From a bacterium (GTDB lineage: Bacteria > Actinomycetota > Acidimicrobiia > Spongiisociales > Spongiisociaceae), in the NCBI GenBank assembly GCA_028821575.1, contig JAPPFW010000004.1, positions 1 to 61,867 on the forward strand: 61,867 nucleotides of DNA, in the 5' to 3' direction. The position numbers and the translations under genes are program-made. Of this stretch, positions 35,288 through 44,404 are shown one piece after another. How positions within the stretch are numbered: position 1 is the stretch's first letter; the number at the start of each line of letters is the position of its first letter. The notes beneath the pieces were generated by a model. That model saw nothing but the letters and a program-made list of their open reading frames with translations. It did no database searches and had not been told where the DNA came from.

Positions 35288-35778
35288 GCGGAACCACCGC
35301 GGTGAGGGAGATGGGCCCCTCCGACCTCGACCAGGTGATGGAGATCGAGCGCGTCACTTTCGCAACCCCGTGGGCACGCGAGGTCTTCGAGGACGAGATG
35401 GGGGCTCCCGGACGTTCCTACCTCGTGGCCCGGTACGGGAGCCGGGTGGTGGGCTACGGCGGAGTGATGGTGGTGGCTGACGACGCGCACATCAATACCC
35501 TCGCCACCGTCCGTCCTGCCCCGGTGCCCGCCGTGGGGACACGGCTCATGCTGGCACTGGTGGACCGAGGCTTGGAGGCGGGCGCCGAGTACCTGACCCT
35601 CGAGGTGAGAACCTCCAACCGCCGCGCCCAGGAGTTCTACCGCAAGTTCGGGATGGCCCCCGTCGGGGTGCGGAAGCACTACTACCAGGACGACGACGCG
35701 CTGGTCATGTGGGCCCACGACATCGGCGGCGCCGACTACCAGGCCCGGCTTCACCGCATCAGGGACGCTCTGCCATGA
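35278..35778 (+). CDS. rimI: Ribosomal protein S18-alanine N-acetyltransferase RimI-like
   Basis: This 166-aa GNAT protein has VMEIERVTFATPW at the start, HINTLATV on beta-4, and VGTRLMLALVDRGLEAGAE across the acetyl-CoA loop (here PVPAVGTRLM in place of the usual RGxGxG-like pattern). VRTSNRRAQEFYRKFGM is a strong RimI feature. A GTG start at 35278 or 35284 is possible. The usual Q/RxxGxG/A loop is altered, so cofactor binding should be checked. Confidence 0.85.
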   Translation: MGVSGTTAVREMGPSDLDQVMEIERVTFATPWAREVFEDEMGAPGRSYLVARYGSRVVGYGGVMVVADDAHINTLATVRPAPVPAVGTRLMLALVDRGLEAGAEYLTLEVRTSNRRAQEFYRKFGMAPVGVRKHYYQDDDALVMWAHDIGGADYQARLHRIRDALP

Positions 35779-36785
35779 GCGGACCTCTCGTCCTGGCCTT
35801 CGAGACCTCCTGCGACGAGACCGCAATCGCGGTCGTGAGGGGTCGAACCGTTCTCTCCAACCTCCTGTCATCCCAGGTGGAGATGCATGCCCGGTTCGGA
35901 GGCGTGGTTCCCGAGGTGGCTGCTCGCGCTCACGTCGAGGCCATCCGCTCCCTGACCCATCAGGCGCTCGGGGAGGCCGGTGTCCACCCCGACGACCTCG
36001 ACGCTGTCGCGGCGACGCGGGGGCCCGGACTGGTGGGTGCCCTACTGGTCGGCTACTCGTTCGCTAAGGCTATGGCCTGGAGTAGGGACCTTCCGTTCAT
36101 AGGCGTGGACCATATGGAAGGCCACCTGTACGCACCGCGCCTGGAGTTCGAGGAGTTCCGACCTCCCGCAGTCGTCCTCCTCGCCTCCGGCGGGCACAGC
36201 CAGGTGGTGCTGATGGAGGGCTGGGGCGAGTATCGCGTGCTCGGCCAGACCATCGACGACGCGGCAGGCGAAGCATTCGACAAGCTAGCCCGGTTCATGG
36301 GGCTGGGATTCCCCGGCGGTCCGGCCATAGACGCGCTGTCGGAAACGGGTGACCCGGAGGCTATCCGTTTCCCCCGGGCACTCCCTCATCGCCGGTACGA
36401 CTTCTCCTTCTCGGGTCTGAAGACATCGGTTGTGACACGGCTCGAGAAGGCCTGGGCGGCGGGAACCTTGCCGGCGGCTGAGGACGCGGCGGCGTCCATC
36501 CAGGAAGCAATCGTGGACGTGCTGGTGCAGAAGACCATGAACGCGGTCGAGGACCAAGGGGTCGAGATCGTCGGTGGCGGAGGTGGTGTGCTTGCCAATC
36601 GACGGCTGCGGCAGCGGCTGGAGGAGGAGGCACATCGGCGCGGGGTAGCCATGTTCCTGCCGAGTCCGATCATGTGCACGGACAACGGCGCCATGATCGG
36701 GGCGGCCGGCTCCTACCGTCTGGAGAGGGGCGAGACCACCCCCTGGACCACCGGAGTTGATTCATCCATGGTGATTGGTGGTTAG
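35775..36785 (+). CDS. tsaD: tRNA N6-adenosine threonylcarbamoyltransferase TsaD
   Basis: This 336-aa protein has AFETSCDETAIAVV near the N-terminus and the metal motif HMEGH (His113, His117), followed by LLASGGHSQVV and FSGLKTSV. These are invariant in TsaD. The frame is open upstream in the rimI coding region, but the ATG at 35775 overlaps the rimI stop (ATGA) and matches family length. It ends the peptidase-UDG-tsaE-tsaB-rimI-tsaD operon. Confidence 0.95.
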   Translation: MSGPLVLAFETSCDETAIAVVRGRTVLSNLLSSQVEMHARFGGVVPEVAARAHVEAIRSLTHQALGEAGVHPDDLDAVAATRGPGLVGALLVGYSFAKAMAWSRDLPFIGVDHMEGHLYAPRLEFEEFRPPAVVLLASGGHSQVVLMEGWGEYRVLGQTIDDAAGEAFDKLARFMGLGFPGGPAIDALSETGDPEAIRFPRALPHRRYDFSFSGLKTSVVTRLEKAWAAGTLPAAEDAAASIQEAIVDVLVQKTMNAVEDQGVEIVGGGGGVLANRRLRQRLEEEAHRRGVAMFLPSPIMCTDNGAMIGAAGSYRLERGETTPWTTGVDSSMVIGG

Positions 36786-36884
36786 TGGTGACAATCATCT
36801 ATGTTACTTGTTGTTGCGATCGATAGGTAGTGTCCCAGCCACCAGCCACCCCGATTAGCAGTCCTGGCCCAAGGCTGCTAACTT

Positions 36885-36911
36885 CTGGCACTCGTAAGGT
36901 ACGAGTGCCAA
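36885..36911 (+). promoter_or_regulatory. CIRCE element (HrcA operator)
   Basis: CTGGCACTC and GAGTGCCAA flank a nine-base spacer, in the layout of the CIRCE consensus TTAGCACTC-N9-GAGTGCTAA. The dyad is longer than usual: eleven perfect paired bases on each side of AGG (36886-36896 with 36900-36910). It lies about 95 bases before groES, so heat-shock control by HrcA is likely. The hrcA gene is not in the window. Confidence 0.9.
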
Positions 36912-37004
36912 TCGGGGGTCCGCAACAACGCCGGCCTTCGGTGGCGTCCTACCGGGCGCCTGAGCGCTCTGTACAAACAGTCACCTGTTCAAGGAGGACT
37001 TCGG

Positions 37005-38970
<1,966 letters not shown>

Positions 38971-38996
38971 TCACCTCCCCTCCTGCAAGGCAAGAC

Positions 38997-39030
38997 CGAG
39001 ACGGCCCGTCCGAAGAGGCGGGCCGTCTCG
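38997..39030 (+). terminator. groEL terminator hairpin
   Basis: Perfect 12-bp arms CGAGACGGCCCG (38997-39008) and CGGGCCGTCTCG (39019-39030) enclose a ten-base loop. No T-run follows, which is common for actinobacterial terminators. Confidence 0.85.
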
Positions 39031-39129
39031 CGTCCGGACACACCGACCGGCCTGCCGGGTACGCGGATGCCCGTCTCCGGAGGTCCCGGTGTGGCGGGAG
39101 CACGCCTGGGCATGTCTATCGTGCGCGAA

Positions 39130-40110
39130 ATGCAACCACAACAACCCCTACCTAGGATCGACCTGGCAAACACGCCCACACCCCTGCAGGCGTTTCCACG
39201 CCTGCGGGAGGTCTGGGGCGGTCCCCACGTTTGGGTCAAGCGAGATGACCTGACGGGCTTCGGCCTGTCCGGCAACAAGGTCCGGAAGCTGGAGTTCCAT
39301 CTGGCAGCGGCCCGGGAAGCCGGCGCCGACACTGTCATCACCTGCGGGGCGGTCCAGTCCAATCACTGCCGGGCCACGGCCCTGGCATGCGCACGCCTCG
39401 GATTCGACGTACGTCTGGTTCTCCGCACCGCCGACGGGAAGCCGCCCCCGAAGGCGGTCGCCAACCTGTTCATCGGCTCCCTCGCCGGCGCGACCATCCG
39501 CTACATCGCGGTGGACGAGTGGGTCGACCGGGATGCGATCATGGCTGAGGAGGCCGAGAAGCTGGAATCTGCCGGCCAGAAGGTATGGGTTATTCCCCAG
39601 GGCGCCTCCGACAGGCTCGGGATGTGGGGCATGTCACTGGGATTCCGGGAGTTGATCGGGCAGATCCCGCAGGTGATCGGCCAGGATGTGGCCGAGATAT
39701 GGCATCCGGGATCGTCGGGAGGCACCACGTCGGGATTCGGATGGGGATCTGACCGGGCCGCTTTCGAGACGCCGATCGTCGCGCTCTGCATCTCGGAGCC
39801 GGCGGAGTCGCTCATAGCCCGCGTAACCCGAATCTGGTCATCGGGGGTGGAAGCATTCGGCGGCGACATGCCGCAAACCCCCCTCGAATACATCGACCGC
39901 TACCTCACGGGTGGCTACGCCCAAGTCACCGACGAGTTGGTCGAGGTGCAGGCCGAGGCTACCCGGCTCACGGGGTTGCTCTTCGACCCCACCTACACCG
40001 GCAAGGCCATCTACGGCCTGCGGATGGAGATCGCCAAGGGTCGGTTCGGCCCGGACGACCATGTGATCTTCTGGCATACGGGCGGTGGTTTCGGCGCGCT
40101 AGTCGGCTAG
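39130..40110 (+). CDS. PLP-dependent enzyme, D-cysteine desulfhydrase / ACC deaminase family
   Basis: This 326-aa protein has LANTPTPLQAFPRL at the start, WVKRDDLTGFGLSGNKVRKLEF with the PLP lysine (residue 50), and ITCGAVQSNHCRATAL as the substrate loop. These mark the fold-type II D-cysteine desulfhydrase / 1-aminocyclopropane-1-carboxylate deaminase group. ATGs at 39112 and 39067 are alternatives. A TATCGT hexamer ending seven bases before 39130 would fit a leaderless start. Confidence 0.85.
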   Translation: MQPQQPLPRIDLANTPTPLQAFPRLREVWGGPHVWVKRDDLTGFGLSGNKVRKLEFHLAAAREAGADTVITCGAVQSNHCRATALACARLGFDVRLVLRTADGKPPPKAVANLFIGSLAGATIRYIAVDEWVDRDAIMAEEAEKLESAGQKVWVIPQGASDRLGMWGMSLGFRELIGQIPQVIGQDVAEIWHPGSSGGTTSGFGWGSDRAAFETPIVALCISEPAESLIARVTRIWSSGVEAFGGDMPQTPLEYIDRYLTGGYAQVTDELVEVQAEATRLTGLLFDPTYTGKAIYGLRMEIAKGRFGPDDHVIFWHTGGGFGALVG

Positions 40111-40267
40111 CAAGCGCCGCACCGGACACCGCTACTCGTGGACGATGACTCTGTCGGGGCTGACCGCGTCACCGATGCATCGGGAGCGAACGCCGATCGG
40201 TGGGCCGGGGACGGTCGGTTAGAGCGACATCCACCGGGGAGTTTCGCATTGGATAGTCCCTCGGTGG

Positions 40268-40594
40268 TCAGACGAGAACTGCGGCTTGATCGATCCAGGA
40301 GGTGAGCAGTGCTTCATCGAGTCCGGTCCGCTTGGCGAGTTCGGCGGCGCTCGCGTCGGCGAGTTGAGCGATGCCATCCACTCCGGCAGTCTGCAGGAGT
40401 TCGGCCGCAGCGGGTGACAGCCCTGGGATCTGCAGGAGGTCGGAGTCCGGTCGCGGCTCGGATCCTGGTTCAGGGGCGGGTTTCGGTGTCTGGGGTTCAC
40501 GGTTCAGGGTCATCCCCACGAACCGGTTGCGGATGAGCCACCCGACCGCGCCCAGACCCCCCAGAAAAGCAAATACCTTCAGCAGCCGTTTCAT
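40268..40594 (-). CDS. Membrane-anchored helix-hairpin-helix protein
   Basis: This 108-aa protein has an N-terminal membrane helix VFAFLGGLGAVGWLI (about 7-21), a Pro-rich linker, and a C-terminal helix-hairpin-helix pair, LLQIPGLSPAAAELLQTAGV and LAKRTGLDEALLTSWIDQA (about 53-104). The HhH segments resemble the DUF4332/DNA-polymerase-beta-like type. A possible role is holding DNA or another nucleic acid at the membrane, but there is no direct evidence. Confidence 0.65.
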   Translation of the reverse strand: MKRLLKVFAFLGGLGAVGWLIRNRFVGMTLNREPQTPKPAPEPGSEPRPDSDLLQIPGLSPAAAELLQTAGVDGIAQLADASAAELAKRTGLDEALLTSWIDQAAVLV

Positions 40595-40758
40595 GACAGT
40601 GGTCCCCTACCTCCTAGGCTTTCTGGCCGACAGGCCGTGCTGAACCGCGAACCGGTCTGTCCGACCGCCATATGATGCTAACTGTTCCACGAAGTTAGAT
40701 GCAGTCCCGGCGGCAACGAAGGCACCTCCTGGACGACCAGAGGGGGAAACGGACGGTT

Positions 40759-41778
40759 ATGAAGATCGACTACTACCTTCCCGACGGCCCCCTCGATGCG
40801 GTTCCCCGCCGAGTGGCGCGGGCCAGGGACATCGGCTACGACGGGGTCTTCACCGCCGACACCGCGCACGAACCCTTTCTACCCATCGTGGCCGCTGTGC
40901 CTTCAGGGCGCGGCATGGACTTCGGGTCTGCCATAGCGGTGGCGTTCGCCCGCTCGCCGATGGTGGTGGCGCAGACGGCCTGGGATCTGGCCGCCCTCTC
41001 CCGGGGTCGTTTCCTCCTGGGTCTGGGAACGCAGATCAAGCCTCACGTGGAGAGGCGGTTCTCGATGCCATGGGGGGCGCCCGCCCGGCGTCTGGCGGAG
41101 TTCATCGGGGCTCTGAAGGCGATCTGGGACACTTGGCAGAACGGCACGCGGTTGCGCTTCAGGGGAGAGTTCTACTCGTTCTCGCTGATGACACCGTTCT
41201 TCGATCCCGGACCGATCGATTATCCCCGAATACCCGTGTATGTCGCCGGGGTGGGGCCCGCTATGTCCCGCCTGGCAGGGGAGATGTGCGACGGCTACCA
41301 CGTGCACCCCTTCCACACTGTCAGGTATCTGCGGGAAGTGACCCTGCCTTCCATGGACGAGGGGGCTCGCCCGGCGGGCAGATCGTCGGCCGGCATCACG
41401 CTTGCGTCGATGGTCTTCGTGGTCACCGGCCGGGATGAAACCGAGATGGCGACCATGAGAGCACGGGTGCGGCAGCAGATCGCCTTCTACGCCTCCACCC
41501 CGGCCTACCGACGGGTTCTGGAGGTGCACGGCTGGGACTTCGGTCCGAGGCTGACGGCGATGTCGAAGCGAGGGCAGTGGGGCCGGATGGCCGACGTGGT
41601 CCCCGACGAGGTGGTCGCCGAGGTGGCGGTGGAGGCACCGATCGACCACCTCGGCGAAGCGGTTCGTCACCGGTACCAGGGGCTTCTCGACAGGGTCGGA
41701 TTCTACGCCCTGGACGGCGCGATGCCTGCGGTGGGCGACGACATGTGGGCGCAGGTGGTGTCTGCCATCCGCGGCTGA
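40759..41778 (+). CDS. Luciferase-like (LLM) F420-dependent oxidoreductase
   Basis: This 339-aa TIM-barrel protein has GYDGVFTADTAHEP at about 28-41, SAIAVAFARSPMVVAQTAWDLAAL next, FLLGLGTQIKPHVERRF and PVYVAGVGPAMSRLAGE. These match F420-dependent LLM oxidoreductases of the TIGR03617-like group. It probably reduces or oxidises a small organic substrate with F420. The ATG at 40759 has GGGGGAAACGG upstream, and the longer open frame before it is not protein-like. Confidence 0.88.
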   Translation: MKIDYYLPDGPLDAVPRRVARARDIGYDGVFTADTAHEPFLPIVAAVPSGRGMDFGSAIAVAFARSPMVVAQTAWDLAALSRGRFLLGLGTQIKPHVERRFSMPWGAPARRLAEFIGALKAIWDTWQNGTRLRFRGEFYSFSLMTPFFDPGPIDYPRIPVYVAGVGPAMSRLAGEMCDGYHVHPFHTVRYLREVTLPSMDEGARPAGRSSAGITLASMVFVVTGRDETEMATMRARVRQQIAFYASTPAYRRVLEVHGWDFGPRLTAMSKRGQWGRMADVVPDEVVAEVAVEAPIDHLGEAVRHRYQGLLDRVGFYALDGAMPAVGDDMWAQVVSAIRG

Positions 41779-41843
41779 GCAGCCTTCGACATAGCGCGAA
41801 GGTGTTGGGGACCCACCCCCTCACTCCAGGTCACCCCTCCAAA

Positions 41844-41870
41844 CCCCCGATTAACGGAGAATCAGGGCTA
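41844..41870 (+). repeat. Diverged copy of the dispersed hairpin motif
   Basis: The segment CCCCGATTAACGGAGAATC, then AGGGCTA, folds as a hairpin and matches the 18-bp core at 42612 in 14 of 18 positions, with the GAATC/AGGGCTA end best kept. It lies between the LLM gene and the flavin reductase start. Confidence 0.5.
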
Positions 41871-41895
41871 GCCTGCCGGACCGGAAGGGAGTCGC

Positions 41896-42396
41896 GTGCA
41901 AACAGGATCTGGCGGGTTTCAAAACCTGTTCCGCGAAGTCATGTCGAACTTCGCAGCCAGCGTCACTGTAGTGACGAGCTTCTCGGATGAGCGCCACCAC
42001 GGGCTCACCGTCTCGGCCTTCACGTCGGTGTCGCTCGACCCTCCGCTGGTGCTGATCTGCATCGACCATTCGTCCCATAGCATTGCCGCCCTGCGTGTCG
42101 CCGGTGGGTTCACCGTCAACATGCTCCGGGAGGGAACCGCGGACGTGGCCGTCAAGTTCGCCTCCAAGGATCCGGACAAGTTCGCGGGTCTGGCGGTGGT
42201 CTCGCCCTCCTACGAGGGTGCCGGCCTGCGACTCCCCGAACACTCCTACGCCTGTCTCGAGTGCAGCACGGTCAAGTCGATGGAGGCGGGGGACCACACC
42301 ATATTCATCGGACACGTCGAGACCGCCGTTCGCTACGACCCGGCCAGACCCCTCCTGTACTGGCAGCGGGACTTCCGCCGCCTACACGACGAGTGA
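41896..42396 (+). CDS. Flavin reductase-like FMN-binding protein
   Basis: This 166-aa protein has MSNFAASVTVVTSF, GLTVSAFTSVSLDPPLVLICID and FTVNMLREG, the classic flavin reductase (HpaC/RutF/ActVB) pattern. The GTG at 41896 has GGAAGGGAG upstream. It could supply reduced flavin to an unlinked monooxygenase. It follows the LLM oxidoreductase, and the two may act as an oxidoreductase pair. Confidence 0.88.
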   Translation: MQTGSGGFQNLFREVMSNFAASVTVVTSFSDERHHGLTVSAFTSVSLDPPLVLICIDHSSHSIAALRVAGGFTVNMLREGTADVAVKFASKDPDKFAGLAVVSPSYEGAGLRLPEHSYACLECSTVKSMEAGDHTIFIGHVETAVRYDPARPLLYWQRDFRRLHDE

Positions 42397-42421
42397 CCCC
42401 AGTGGTTCGATCACCATCCCC

Positions 42422-42629
42422 TAGCCCTGATTCTTCATGTGCCCGGCACACCGACGCACATAACGCCACGTCAACCCCATCATCGCGGAGCGGCCAACCG
42501 ACACCCCGCGGGTGAATGTCCAGCGTAGACCAAAACGGGTTCCCAGATAGCAATAATCCCAGGTCAGGACTCCAGGGCTCCCACTATCCATTCGCCCGAC
42601 AGACCCCAATCCATGAAGAATCGGGGCTA
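42422..42629. mobile_element. MITE-like 208-bp segment bounded by 18-bp inverted repeats
   Basis: TAGCCCTGATTCTTCATG at 42422-42439 and its inverse CATGAAGAATCGGGGCTA at 42612-42629 differ at one position. Between them no gene is seen. There is no obvious target-site duplication. The same motif occurs singly at 36-53 and in a diverged form at 41844. The right end contains the stop codon of the TlpA gene. Confidence 0.5.
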
Positions 42630-43271
42630 ACCACCAGAAAAGTCGTGGTCGATGAAGGCCTGCAAGGCAGTGCCGCTCAGCTGGCCCTGTATCTGGCGGG
42701 AGACGGTGCCGTTGGCGTCGATCAGGTAGGTGACGGGAAGCCCGACGAACGGGTATCCGTTCTTGACGGTCAGCCGATCGTCGATTCCCAGCGGGTAGGC
42801 GGCCGCCACCTCGGTGGCGAACGCCTCTGCCGGACCACGTGCGTCCTCGACCGCCGCACCCACGAAGGCGACCTCGGGATTGGCCACGGCGACCTCCGAG
42901 AATTCGGGGATCTCGCGCCGGCACGGGGTACACCAACTGGCCCACAAGTTCAGCACCAGCGGCCGGCCGTCCCCCGAGAGGTGTGCCGAAAGGACGAAAT
43001 CGGAGCCGTCGAAGAGCGAGAGACTGAACTCTGGAGCGGGTTGACCCGCCAGGGCACCCCTCGGGAAGCCCGCCACATCGATCACGGGTTCCACAGCCTC
43101 AGGGGCTGGCTCCGCCGGTGGGCTCTCCCCGTCGACCAGGAAGAGCACGAGCAGGCCGGCGACGATCACGGCTGTAAGGGCGGCGACCGCCGAGAGGGTG
43201 ACGGTTACAGTCCGGGTGCGAGGCGATGCCTCGCTCTCGCCAGGATTCGAGCCTTCCGGTGTCCGCGCCAC
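42627..43271 (-). CDS. TlpA-family thiol-disulfide oxidoreductase
   Basis: This 214-aa protein has a basic N-terminus, a membrane anchor (about 22-46), a Pro/Glu linker and a thioredoxin-like domain. The active site ASWCTPCRREIP holds Cys114 and Cys117, and LPVTYLIDANG contains the cis-proline. It faces outward and reduces disulfides or haem-attachment sites, as ResA/CcmG proteins do. Its last codons and TAG stop lie inside the terminal repeat of the 208-bp segment, so the C-terminus may have been altered. Confidence 0.88.
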   Translation of the reverse strand: MARTPEGSNPGESEASPRTRTVTVTLSAVAALTAVIVAGLLVLFLVDGESPPAEPAPEAVEPVIDVAGFPRGALAGQPAPEFSLSLFDGSDFVLSAHLSGDGRPLVLNLWASWCTPCRREIPEFSEVAVANPEVAFVGAAVEDARGPAEAFATEVAAAYPLGIDDRLTVKNGYPFVGLPVTYLIDANGTVSRQIQGQLSGTALQAFIDHDFSGG

Positions 43272-43522
43272 GTTCGAAGGTTAGTGAGCCTCGCAATCGA
43301 CCGGTACGCCTGCAGGTCGACCTGCCGATTCCGCCCGCCGACGCTCGGTGCGGCTGTGTTCCAGCGCCACGAGCGTCCGTACAGGTGGGCCTTCGTGACG
43401 GGACCTACGAGGAACACCGTTGCGTTGGACTGCGTCGCGGTTTGCAGGCAGGCCTGTCTTGGGCATTGCATCCCGCGTGCCATACACTCCGCCCGCCGAG
43501 TTCGCGAAGGAAAGGATCTGGA

Positions 43523-44350
43523 ATGCCGCTCCGGGATGGCTACGCGCACGGAACGCCGGGCTGGATCGATCTGAGCTGTGCCGAGCCGGAGGTCGCCAAG
43601 GCGTTCTACGGCGGCCTATTCGGGTGGCAATGGGAAGACCAGGAGGGTCCAGGAGGTGCATTCACCTACTCGATCGCTCACCTGGAAGGCCGGACAGTTG
43701 CAGGTCTCGGTCCCGCACCCCCCGAGTTGGTCAAGGCGGGTTTCAGAGGCGCCTGGAACACCTACCTCATGGTGGATTCGGTCGATGCCGCTTACCGGTC
43801 GGTGCTCAACGCCGGCGGCAAGAGCCTGGTCAGCCCACTCGACGTTATGGACGCAGTGCGCATGGCCTTCGTCATGGACGACCAAGGCACCTGCTCCGGC
43901 CTCTTGGAAGCTCGGGCCCACAAGGGCGCACAGGTGGTCAACGAGCCCGGCGCGTTCACATGGGTCGAACTCTACGTACCCGATCCGGATAGAGCGGCGG
44001 AGTTCTACCGGGCCGCGCTGGGTCTCGTCGCGCAGCCGGTGGATTTCGGTCCCGGTGCGCGGACCATGTCCTACTCCGGCCTGACGGTTGGTGAACGGGT
44101 GGTGGGTGGATTGATGGGAATCCCCATGGAGGGCATGCCGCCCCAGTGGCATGTCTACGTCGGGTCTGCCGACGTTGACCAAACCGCAGCCAAGGCAATC
44201 GAGCTTGGAGGGGAAGTCATGACGGGACCGTTCGCCCTTCCGCAGGAAGGCGATGTACCGGATGGGCGCATCGTCGTCATGCACGATCCCGGAGGAGCGA
44301 TGTTCTCAGCTCTTGAACTGGACGAGTGGCCGGCCGAGATTGGTGATTGA
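43523..44350 (+). CDS. Two-domain VOC (glyoxalase/dioxygenase-fold) protein
   Basis: This 275-aa protein has two vicinal-oxygen-chelate modules. The first starts GTPGWIDLSCAEPEVAKAFYGGLFGW and the second FTWVELYVPDPDRAAEFYRAALG near residue 147. The layout is that of the 27-kDa antigen Cfp30B-like group. GAAGGAAAGG lies before the ATG at 43523. The longer upstream frame overlaps the TlpA promoter region and is not protein-like. The substrate is unknown. Confidence 0.88.
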   Translation: MPLRDGYAHGTPGWIDLSCAEPEVAKAFYGGLFGWQWEDQEGPGGAFTYSIAHLEGRTVAGLGPAPPELVKAGFRGAWNTYLMVDSVDAAYRSVLNAGGKSLVSPLDVMDAVRMAFVMDDQGTCSGLLEARAHKGAQVVNEPGAFTWVELYVPDPDRAAEFYRAALGLVAQPVDFGPGARTMSYSGLTVGERVVGGLMGIPMEGMPPQWHVYVGSADVDQTAAKAIELGGEVMTGPFALPQEGDVPDGRIVVMHDPGGAMFSALELDEWPAEIGD

Positions 44351-44404
44351 TGATTGGTCGCGAGGGTGGTCGGTAGCTGCTAAGGCTCCACCAGCCACCA
44401 AGTC

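Noticed and set aside
36786..36884. Sigma-70 promoter for groES
   Set aside because: A TAAGGT hexamer lies in the CIRCE centre, but no -35 partner at the right distance is convincing, so no promoter is called.
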